Shown: positions 16,916 to 24,326 of the stretch, piece by piece
How the letters are laid out: each line of letters begins with the position of its first letter
How positions within the stretch are numbered: the stretch's first letter is position 1
DNA from: Nitrospira sp. CR1.3
Lineage (GTDB): Bacteria; Nitrospirota; Nitrospiria; Nitrospirales; Nitrospiraceae
Direction of reading: 5' to 3'
DNA length: 64,000 nucleotides
Assembly: GCA_014055525.1 (NCBI GenBank)
Contig: WIAH01000007.1
Location: 118,128 to 182,127 of the forward strand
The notes under the pieces: model-generated
Seen by the model: the letters and a program-made list of their open reading frames with translations, nothing else
The model's database searches: none
What the model was told of the DNA's origin: nothing
Translations under genes and position numbers: made by a program

Positions 16916-17557
16916 ATGATCGTTCCCTACCTCCTGATTCTTCTTGCCCTCGCGCCTTGGTCGACTGACTTCGTCCAGGCTCAACCGACGCTACAAGCTC
17001 TGATCAGTGAATCCATGCAGGAATGCCATCTGGGCCGCGTGGCTCAAGAGCGCGCTGCCCGCCTGGCCCATTTCGAGAAGGGACAGCGTCTGGGAGAGCA
17101 GGCGGTTGCGCTGGATGATCGATCTCCCGACGCGCATTTCGCCCTCTTTTGCAATCTCGGCGAGTTGATGCGCATAGACGGAGAAATGACCGTTGCTTCG
17201 GTGATCGGATTTCGCCGGATGATGAAGGAGTTGGACCGAACGCTTGAACTTGCCCCCGATCACCTGGACGCCCTCTCCGCGAGAGGAACCTTTCTCGTAA
17301 GACTTCCGGTCGTTCTTGGTGGCAATCCCGACGCCGGTGAGCAGTTGCTTCGCCACGTGATCAACAAAGAGCCCCAGGCGGTTAATGCCCGCTTGAGTCT
17401 TGCAAAGAGTTATTGCGGCCGCGGACGTCATCACGATGCGATGATCCTCGCATCAGAAGCCCTCGCCCTTGCCGAAGCCCAGCATCGCGACGATTTCGTC
17501 CCGGAAGCGAGAAGAGTCGTTGCCCAACTCCACGCCGCCGCCAACAAGAGCAACTAG
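16916..17557 (+). CDS. Secreted TPR-like protein
   Basis: Predicted periplasmic protein with a signal peptide (hydrophobic core LLILLALAPW, cleavage near FVQAQ) and degenerate tetratricopeptide repeats: KGQRLGEQAVALDDRSPDAH, ELDRTLELAPDHLDALSARG and VINKEPQAVNARLSLAKSYC. It resembles TatT-like TRAP-associated TPR proteins, but no TRAP transporter gene is nearby. ATG 16916 was preferred over GTG 16910; neither has a strong ribosome site. Confidence 0.75.
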   Translation: MIVPYLLILLALAPWSTDFVQAQPTLQALISESMQECHLGRVAQERAARLAHFEKGQRLGEQAVALDDRSPDAHFALFCNLGELMRIDGEMTVASVIGFRRMMKELDRTLELAPDHLDALSARGTFLVRLPVVLGGNPDAGEQLLRHVINKEPQAVNARLSLAKSYCGRGRHHDAMILASEALALAEAQHRDDFVPEARRVVAQLHAAANKSN

Positions 17558-17711
17558 TCCCGCCACTTCTCTCCGCCTGGAAGAACTCATCCAAATCATG
17601 CTATGTTCCGGCGCAGCGGACTCCGTTTCGCGCCACGTGTTCTTCGCGCGCTGCACGCTTCATGTGGCGGGCATCATCTGCTTCAGCACGTAACCAGGAG
17701 AGTCGGAAACG

Positions 17712-18491
<780 letters not shown>

Positions 18492-18525
18492 CCCAGTTAC
18501 GGCGTGGGTCCTGCCGTCGATCAGC

Positions 18526-18571
18526 CCGCCCGTCCTCGCACCCCCCAGTGTGGGGACCCCGCTGCGGGCGG
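18526..18571. terminator. GC-rich hairpin between fabI and arfB
   Basis: CCGCCCG (18526-18532) pairs with CGGGCGG (18565-18571), with an inner CCCC/GGGG stem, and an outer GTCGATC/GATCGAC pair (18516, 18583) extends the palindrome. It sits between convergent genes and probably serves both, although there is no U-tract. Confidence 0.45.
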
Positions 18572-18611
18572 TCGGGTACCCAGATCGACGTCACCCGCTG
18601 CTCAACTCGTA

Positions 18612-19022
18612 CTACTCGAGCGTCCGCCTGAGAGCTTTTAGCCGTCCCGCCTTTTTCTTACTCTCCAGCCTTCTATTCTGCGAACTCTTGGTGGGCTTGG
18701 TCGGTCTGCGTTTCTTGCGTGGAATGGCGACGCTGTGAATGAGAGCGCGCAGGCGATTGAGCGCATCCTCTCGATTCTGCTCCTGGCTTCGATACTGCTG
18801 CGCCTTGATCGTGATTACGCCGTCGTCTGAAATGCGCCCATCCCGCAATTTCAGCAGTTCTTCCTTATAGAAGTGTGGCAAAGACGAGGCGTTGATATCA
18901 AAGCGCAAATGCACCGCGCTCGAGACCTTGTTGACGTGCTGTCCCCCAGCCCCCTGCGCCCGCACCGCATGGATCTCGATCTCGGAGTCGGGAATGACGA
19001 GATTAGATGAGATAGGCAGCAT
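18612..19022 (-). CDS. arfB: Alternative ribosome-rescue factor ArfB (YaeJ)
   Basis: Peptidyl-tRNA hydrolase that frees stalled ribosomes lacking a stop codon. The catalytic loop [21 protein letters not shown] with the GGQ motif (about residues 26-28) is intact, and the basic C-terminal tail that enters the mRNA channel is present ([20 protein letters not shown]). Length 136 aa is typical, and the absence of a codon-recognition domain separates it from RF1/RF2. It lies just downstream of a lipoprotein gene on the same strand. Confidence 0.94.
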   Translation of the reverse strand: MLPISSNLVIPDSEIEIHAVRAQGAGGQHVNKVSSAVHLRFDINASSLPHFYKEELLKLRDGRISDDGVITIKAQQYRSQEQNREDALNRLRALIHSVAIPRKKRRPTKPTKSSQNRRLESKKKAGRLKALRRTLE

Positions 19023-19030
19023 CCGAGAGG

Positions 19031-19576
19031 CTAGTAGTACCGTTTGACTTCAGAGAGAAGACCATTAACTAATTTTTCGACCGTAGGCGTCACCACTTGG
19101 CTCTCAGCTTTTATGCTGCAAATAATCGATCCTGTTCTATTTTCCTTGAATTGAAGGTGTGCTTTGTCAGCTATCCACCCTGCTAACGGATCGTACCGAA
19201 CCGTCCCTATCGAGAACAGCGCAATCGCATCAGCGTCATCTATTCTATCCACTGTCTCAAATCCCAGTTCTCGCAGCCCAAACATAAGATCCTGAGCTGC
19301 CATGATGGCCTGATCATTCCCTGACATAGCTCGGCTGACAGAATGCGACGTTCCAACACCTGCCACTGATATCCCTGATTGATTTTGACTCAATTTGGCC
19401 ATCCCAACTCCCATGCTAGCCTCAGAGATCGAAACAGCACTCCCGGCAGTTTCGATCATAAGATGCACCTTCTTGAAGCTTGCCAAGCGTGCATCCTTCT
19501 TAACAAGTTGCGAGTCTACTGTTGCCCCGCAGCCAAAACTCACTAGGGCGGTCAGTACGACACTCATCAGCTTCAT
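19031..19576 (-). CDS. Putative lipoprotein, 181 aa
   Basis: Predicted lipoprotein of unknown function. The signal segment [16 protein letters not shown] ends in a lipobox-like VSFGC (Cys 16). The mature part has a Gly/Ser/Ala-rich stretch ([16 protein letters not shown]), then [20 protein letters not shown] and [17 protein letters not shown], a layout common in proteins annotated only as DUF4136-like or unknown. Base composition is visibly more AT-rich than in neighbouring genes, suggesting acquisition. arfB begins nine bases beyond its stop. Confidence 0.6.
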   Translation of the reverse strand: MKLMSVVLTALVSFGCGATVDSQLVKKDARLASFKKVHLMIETAGSAVSISEASMGVGMAKLSQNQSGISVAGVGTSHSVSRAMSGNDQAIMAAQDLMFGLRELGFETVDRIDDADAIALFSIGTVRYDPLAGWIADKAHLQFKENRTGSIICSIKAESQVVTPTVEKLVNGLLSEVKRYY

Positions 19577-20170
19577 TGCAGCACTTCCATCGAAACGTCA
19601 TTCGTCCATCAATTAAGGAAGCAACTCTTGCACGGCTGCCTGTTTCTCTTCGTCCTTGCTTCATCACAATTTCGATATGTTTGCCAAAAGGATCGCACGT
19701 TATCCTTTCGCCTGACCTGGAAACATTCCGGACAGTGAATAGGACGTGGTCCCCAAGGTTCCGTCGGATTCTCGGCTGAAACCTTCACCGGATGCTTGGA
19801 GTGATCATGGCCGTGTTTACAACGCATCTCAAACTCGCGGAGGGGATTGTTTCATACCTAGGCACAAAGCGACAAGCGGCTGGGATGCTGCCCCGCCGCC
19901 TTTGCAGGGAGCGCCGAGATCTGCCAAGCCCCGACAAATAGGAAGGCTGAGGCTGACTATGACCTTAAGGCAATTCGTGGGTGGCTCGGCGAACGGGGCG
20001 GATTTCTCACCCACCCAACCCAGCCGCGCCGAGACGCTGTCGTTCGCCAGGCGCGCGGAACGGAAGCGCCCCACTGGGGGATGGGTGAAGTGAGCACGCG
20101 GACGAGAAAACAGGGACATTCTGAGTTCCTGCTGCGGAAAATCCACCTACCAGGTCAGGGCTTCTGATCC
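19577..20170. other. Gene-poor region with structured repeats
   Basis: I find no convincing gene here. A 72-codon minus-strand frame (19609-19827) has several Cys and His residues but no strong ribosome site or family match, and a 105-codon frame (19829-20146) reads like translated non-coding DNA. From about 19980 to 20100 there are nested inverted repeats (GGCGAAC/GTTCGCC; TCACCCACC with GGATGGGTGA), followed by AACAGGGACATTCTGAG, a pattern I associate loosely with REP or transposase flanks. Confidence 0.35.
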
Positions 20171-20608
20171 TCATCTCTTGCGCTCCGATAGCTCCACCGT
20201 GATCCCTTCCGGCCCGCGAAGAAACACCAGCTTACGGCCGTGGAAGTCCAGAACCTCGTTGCGCATCTCGATTCCGGCCCCGCGCAGCCCCTTGATTTCA
20301 CTGTCGAGATCATCGACCGCGAAGCAGACGTGGTTGAAGCCAAGCTTGTTCAGCGTCTCGATGTTTGGGTCAGGCAGCGATTGAGGCTTGCGATATCGGA
20401 GCAGCTGCACTTCGGTGCGCGGCGTCGCACCCTTCAAGACCAACGTCACATGGTCGGCTTCGATTCCCGGCACTCCCATGTAGTCAGAGAAGGTGTCGCC
20501 TGAGATGATCACAGATTTGTCGTGTTCGAACCCGAGCAGGGCGAAGAAGCGATTGGCCGCCTCGACATCGCGTACGACGACGGTCACGTGATCGAAATGT
20601 GTGACCAT
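20171..20608 (-). CDS. VOC/glyoxalase-family protein
   Basis: Protein of the vicinal-oxygen-chelate superfamily (glyoxalase I, dioxygenases, resistance proteins), 145 aa, with paired beta-alpha-beta-beta-beta units. It begins FDHVTVVVRDVEAANRFFALL (first metal ligand region, His 7) and has the second unit GFNHVCFAVDDLDSEIKGL and the C-terminal FLRGPEGITVELSE with the usual Glu ligand. Substrate cannot be deduced. AAGGAG precedes the ATG. A toxin-antitoxin pair lies just upstream on the same strand. Confidence 0.85.
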   Translation of the reverse strand: MVTHFDHVTVVVRDVEAANRFFALLGFEHDKSVIISGDTFSDYMGVPGIEADHVTLVLKGATPRTEVQLLRYRKPQSLPDPNIETLNKLGFNHVCFAVDDLDSEIKGLRGAGIEMRNEVLDFHGRKLVFLRGPEGITVELSERKR

Positions 20609-20877
20609 TGCTCCTTCTTGTCGAAGTTGTTGCGGTGCTCGAAGAGTGGTCTATCCTGCCAGAGTCGAGCAGGAAGTCCAAGAGGGCTATTCAGTTACCG
20701 ACGGAGGAGGGAAACGATGATCATGGTTCTTGGAACCGACTGTTGGGCGGCGATGAACATCACATGTGAAACGCGAGGCCATATTTGCCGGCCACTTGGT
20801 CGGAAACAAAGGGGTCGGGAGTGACCGCTCATGAGTAATTAAGACTCCAGACTCCCTTTTCTCCCTCACATATCGCG

Positions 20878-21201
20878 TCAAGCAGCAGTGCGCTTGCGTA
20901 CAGTCCGTCTTGAACGTGAGGTGACGCTCGATTTCCGCTCATGGAGACGGCCCGTGGCGAATTTGTGCAGAACACTGGCCATGAGGGTCTGATAGGGCAG
21001 ACCTTCTTCGGCCGCGCGCGCCTGAATGTCCGCAAGATCCAGCGTGGACATGCGGATATTCACCCGACGGTTCTTGGTCAGCGTTGCGCGTGCATATTCC
21101 CGGTATCGGCGGAGTGCCGATTCCGATGTGATGACCGATTGGAGCTCGCCCCGCTCATAAGCGGCAAGCATTCTCTTCTCGTCCCGGTCAAGTCTCTTCA
21201 T
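20878..21201 (-). CDS. CopG/BrnA-like antitoxin
   Basis: Predicted antitoxin of a type II toxin-antitoxin pair. A ribbon-helix-helix-like segment (VNIRMSTLDLADIQARAAE, about residue 48, then GLPYQTLMASVLHKFATG) would dimerise and bind the operator; the basic tail (SVTSRSRRTVRKRT) may aid DNA contact. It overlaps the toxin stop by four bases (ATGA), so translation is coupled. Toxin-first order is typical of BrnT systems. Confidence 0.82.
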   Translation of the reverse strand: MKRLDRDEKRMLAAYERGELQSVITSESALRRYREYARATLTKNRRVNIRMSTLDLADIQARAAEEGLPYQTLMASVLHKFATGRLHERKSSVTSRSRRTVRKRTAA

Positions 21202-21479
21202 GATTCACCTCTTTGTCTGTAGTCCCGCGTGGCTTTGCGACTCGGTATGACGGTCTTGAGAAAAATGTGACCCGGCTCCTCGACGTGTGGAACGAGATAT
21301 ACATACTCTAATACGGCCACGACCATCACTCGCTGATTCGGATACCGCTTCGGGTTCGGGTGCGCAAGCACATCGAGGAGCCCGCCCGATTCCATCGCCA
21401 GAACGATCTCCTCGAACGAAATCCCCCGCGACTGCTTCAGATGTTCGTTTTTCTTCTCGTTCCAACGGAACGTCTTCAC
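21198..21479 (-). CDS. brnT: BrnT-family toxin
   Basis: Predicted ribonuclease toxin of the BrnT family (RelE-like fold). Family blocks are FRWNEKKNEHLKQSRGISFEE near the N-terminus, a central DVLAHPNPKRYPNQRVMVV, and the C-terminal HIFLKTVIPSRKATRDYRQR. GTG 21479 is six bases after a -10 box and fits the family N-terminus (MKTFRWN); a GTG two codons earlier at 21485 is the alternative. The antitoxin gene overlaps its 3' end by four bases. Confidence 0.82.
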   Translation of the reverse strand: MKTFRWNEKKNEHLKQSRGISFEEIVLAMESGGLLDVLAHPNPKRYPNQRVMVVAVLEYVYLVPHVEEPGHIFLKTVIPSRKATRDYRQRGES

Positions 21480-21485
21480 GCCCAC

Positions 21486-21514
21486 ATGATAACTCAGCGT
21501 GTGCCTTTTGTCAT
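21486..21514 (-). promoter_or_regulatory. Promoter ATGACA-N17-TATCAT for the toxin-antitoxin pair
   Basis: On the minus strand ATGACA (21514-21509) and TATCAT (21491-21486) are spaced by exactly 17 bases, each one mismatch from consensus. The toxin GTG is six bases downstream of the -10. Confidence 0.55.
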
Positions 21515-21530
21515 CACGTCAGGCGTGACA
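21509..21530. promoter_or_regulatory. Imperfect palindrome over the -35, possible antitoxin operator
   Basis: The 22 bases from TGTCATCACG to AGGCGTGACA form an imperfect inverted repeat (TGTCA...TGACA ends; CACG/CGTG inner arms) overlapping the -35 box, where autoregulating ribbon-helix-helix antitoxins commonly bind. Confidence 0.45.
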
Positions 21531-22243
21531 GGTTTAACAACGAGGGTGAGCGGGCGTGTCGTCGTCGAAGGCTCGGCCCGGCTGGCGGTCACGAATGGGA
21601 ATGGGAAAGTGAAACGACTCGATAAGGTGATTGTCGCTGCGCTGCAGTCTGAGCCAACGAAGGAGAATTGATAGTTAGGGAGGACTTAAGGGGGCCTTCT
21701 TGAACATCCTATAACTGCCTGGGTCCACATAGTATAGTTATTGAAAGGATCGGCCCGATTTCCTCAGCCATAATCCCCATACAGCTAACTGCTAAGTGAG
21801 CTGCGGACTACACATGCTGCGTAGCATGGTGACTCAAGCACTCACTTGGAAGGCGAGTCTACTGGCAAATCCAGCACGTATCAAGATTCCAGCCTGCTTG
21901 GCTTATCAGGATAGACCGCGAATCCTGCAGTCTATCCGGCTATCAGTCCGCAGTATATCCGGATTTGCAGCCAACCATCGACTTGGATGCTGCCCAGCCG
22001 ACGTTGTAAGAGGAAAAGAAACTTCCTTGAGATACTACCAGCCCTCTCCTCATTACAAGAAGAGGTGGAACGCCGAGCACGCGACTTGTGCCGAAGCTCG
22101 GGTCCCGTACTGGCTGAGCCGGTGCGGTCATGCTTCACGACGGCGAGCACTACATTCCATATGCTTCTGGGCGGAATGCGAGGACGGACAAGCGAATTTC
22201 GCCCATGGCGGATTTCTCGCCGCCATGTCCTTCGGACTCATAG
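21531..22243. other. Non-coding stretch of about 0.7 kb
   Basis: No supported gene. The open frames here lack ribosome sites and have protein-like composition in no frame. Near 21693 the string CTTCTTGAACATCCT matches one end of the palindromic element, suggesting a remnant copy. Around 21930-21970 there are two near-identical stretches, CTGCAGTCTATCCGG and CCGCAGTATATCCGG. Confidence 0.4.
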
Positions 22244-22434
22244 CAGGCTGTTCAAAAAGCCCGTCCGGCAAGGCCGCAGCGAGCGAAATGGCGAGGAGGT
22301 ACATACGAAGCTTTGCTTGGTCCGCTCGCTTCGATCACACGCGAGCGGATAGTTACTTTGCCTCAAGGTAGATTTTCGTCATTGAGCCGTTGAGCGAGGC
22401 GAGAACGAAGCTGGCGGGTTTTTTCAACAGCCTT
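22244..22434. repeat. Dispersed palindromic element, copy B (expanded)
   Basis: It starts CAGGCTGTTCAAAAAGCCCG and ends GGCGGGTTTTTTCAACAGCC, so its termini are inverted repeats of about 18-20 bases. The shared core GGCAAGGCCGCAGCGAGCGA is present. At 191 bp it is about 65 bp longer than the other copies, with an extra central segment that has its own inverted repeat (CCGCTCGC/GCGAGCGG). It ends on the base next to the stop codon of the 22435 gene. Confidence 0.8.
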
Positions 22435-22659
22435 CTACTGCAGCTCCGGCAGGCGGTCGATGATTCTGATTCTGACCTCGTCCCCCACCTGCATCTGCAC
22501 CATCTTCGTGGTCAAGCTGGACCGCACCCGCTCGGCATCCTCCAGCTTGAACTGGACCTGCCCGCCACAGCGCTCCACGAGATGAAACAGCAGGAGCGTG
22601 GTCAACCGTTGGAGTTCGTCGTCGGTCGTGTGCTCGCTGAGATTCAGAATTTGGGACAT
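22435..22659 (-). CDS. Hypothetical protein, 74 aa
   Basis: Small soluble protein of unknown function, predicted as an N-terminal helix pair (TTDDELQRLTTLLLFHLVE) and a C-terminal beta segment (VQMQVGDEVRIRIIDRLPEL). The ATG follows GAGG at a longish spacing. The frame ends exactly where palindromic element B begins, the same arrangement seen at two other genes, which favours this being a real gene. Confidence 0.5.
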   Translation of the reverse strand: MSQILNLSEHTTDDELQRLTTLLLFHLVERCGGQVQFKLEDAERVRSSLTTKMVQMQVGDEVRIRIIDRLPELQ

Positions 22660-22791
22660 AGAAGAGGCCTCGCTTCCGGCAATCAGTGATGGATTTCTTA
22701 TCGCCGAAATGCGGGCCGATCTACAATTACTCGAAAGGAGGGGGAACCGGCCAAATAACGCATGCCCTGTGCATTCAGGAGCTTAGAGGAG

Positions 22792-24120
22792 CTAGCCTCG
22801 AAGTGTTCGGATTTCCTTGAGCACGGTATCAATCTCGCCTGGATTATTGAGGAGCCCCGGAGCCAGACGCACATATTGAGCGGCATAGGGCGTCACGCTC
22901 CCGATGATTCCCCTTTCACGCAGCTTCTTCACCGCCTGACCAGGCGGTATGCCGGCCACCTCGAAACAGACGATCCCAGCCGACAAATCCTGCGACATCG
23001 GTGTGTGGAGCGTGACCTGCGGCATCGCCGTGAGCCCCTGCTTCAATTGCTGGTTCAGCTCGTAGATGCGCTGGGTCACGCGCGTCTTGCCGATCGCCTG
23101 ATGAAACTTAAAGGCTTCGTCCAGCGCCCAGCGGTGCTCGAAGGAATGGAACCCCCCGGGAGTCATGTAGACGGACTGCGGCAGCGGTCGTTGCGAAATG
23201 ACGTTCATCCACATATCGTAGGCCTGCGTGTTGAACGTGGGAATGACGGCCTGCGCCACGGGCCAGGTCCGCTGATGCCCCCACACCAGGCCTGTTCCGC
23301 GCGGACCGAACAGCCATTTGTGCGTGCCGGCGACAAAGAAATCGCACCCGACCTCGTCGAGACGAAAATCCTCCACCCCCAATGCGTGGACTCCATCGAC
23401 GCAGAACATCACCCGATCCTGTTCAGCGCGGGACGCATTGATCTTCTGAAGCGCTTGGGCCATTTCCGCAATCGGCAGCTTAAGCCCCGTGCTGGAATGC
23501 ACCCAGGTGACCGCCACGATTCGAGTCTGAGGCCGGACATGCTTCACGAGCGTCTCGGTTAAACTTTCCCGAGAGACCGCGCGCAAATCTTGATAGAGGG
23601 GGATCCGACGGATGGCGGCGCCGGTGCGCTCCGCGCGAAGCCTCAAAGCAGTCTCGGTCGAATAATGATCATGGGTCGTCGTCAGGATCTCCTGACCTTC
23701 GGTGAGCTTCAAGCCTCCGTAGAGGAGACCAAGTCCCATGGTCGTGCTGTCGGTCAGCGCGATCTCTGTCGGATCGACTGCGAGGTAATCGGCAGCAGCC
23801 CGAAGCACTGCGGCTTCCTGCTTCTCTTCCTGTTCAAACCAATAGCCGATCGGATCGGCATCCAGGCCGCGCCGATGCCGTTCGATCGCTTCGCGGACGG
23901 GAGTCGGATGGGAGGCGAGAAAGAACCCGGCAAGATGAATGAAATCCCGCGAGAGCGGGAACTGATCGCGCACAGACTGCCAATTCTCGAGTTTCGACGA
24001 CAGCGAGGTTGCAACAGCCGTGGCAATCGGCAAATCCGCAGAAAGCAGCGCGGCGCTGATTGCCGCTCCACTACGAATGAGAAAATCTCGTCGATCGATT
24101 GCCCTCATTGCCAAACCCAT
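22792..24120 (-). CDS. Class V aminotransferase-like PLP protein with Tat signal
   Basis: PLP-dependent enzyme of aminotransferase class V (cysteine desulfurase / isopenicillin-N-epimerase-like group). The PLP lysine lies in FVAGTHKWLFGPRGTGLVWG (about residue 270), and the cofactor Asp in MFCVDGVHALG. The N-terminus carries a twin-arginine signal (RRDFLIRSGAAISAALLS), implying export of the folded, cofactor-loaded protein. The start could be ATG 24120 or ATG 24108; neither has a clear ribosome site. Reaction and substrate unknown. Confidence 0.87.
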   Translation of the reverse strand: MGLAMRAIDRRDFLIRSGAAISAALLSADLPIATAVATSLSSKLENWQSVRDQFPLSRDFIHLAGFFLASHPTPVREAIERHRRGLDADPIGYWFEQEEKQEAAVLRAAADYLAVDPTEIALTDSTTMGLGLLYGGLKLTEGQEILTTTHDHYSTETALRLRAERTGAAIRRIPLYQDLRAVSRESLTETLVKHVRPQTRIVAVTWVHSSTGLKLPIAEMAQALQKINASRAEQDRVMFCVDGVHALGVEDFRLDEVGCDFFVAGTHKWLFGPRGTGLVWGHQRTWPVAQAVIPTFNTQAYDMWMNVISQRPLPQSVYMTPGGFHSFEHRWALDEAFKFHQAIGKTRVTQRIYELNQQLKQGLTAMPQVTLHTPMSQDLSAGIVCFEVAGIPPGQAVKKLRERGIIGSVTPYAAQYVRLAPGLLNNPGEIDTVLKEIRTLRG

Positions 24121-24201
24121 AATTCGTCACCAACAACTCTACTGCGGGTGATGTGAGACTACAAGCGGCACACAGGCATATTTCAGTTGGCAAGACGATA
24201 T

Positions 24202-24326
24202 GCGGGCTGTTCAAAACGGCTATCCAGCAAGGCCGCAGCGAGCGAAGATGCGAGGCGTACTCTTTGCCGTACGTTGAGCTTCTGAGCGAGGCGAGAACGC
24301 CGCTGGGAGCCGTTTTCACCAGCCCG
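24202..24326. repeat. Dispersed palindromic element, copy C
   Basis: GCGGGCTGTTCAAAACGGCT at the left mirrors AGCCGTTTTCACCAGCCCGC at the right, with the shared core AGCAAGGCCGCAGCGAGCGA and a central GGCGTAC...GTACGTTG. It ends directly at the gcvP stop codon (24327-24329 on the minus strand), so it is the first sequence after that gene. Confidence 0.8.

Noticed and set aside
19829..20146. 105-codon minus-strand frame
   Set aside because: It spans nested inverted repeats and has a composition typical of translated non-coding DNA, with no ribosome site.
21486..21671. 61-codon plus-strand frame divergent from the toxin gene
   Set aside because: Its ATG overlaps the toxin promoter, there is no ribosome site and the sequence resembles no family.
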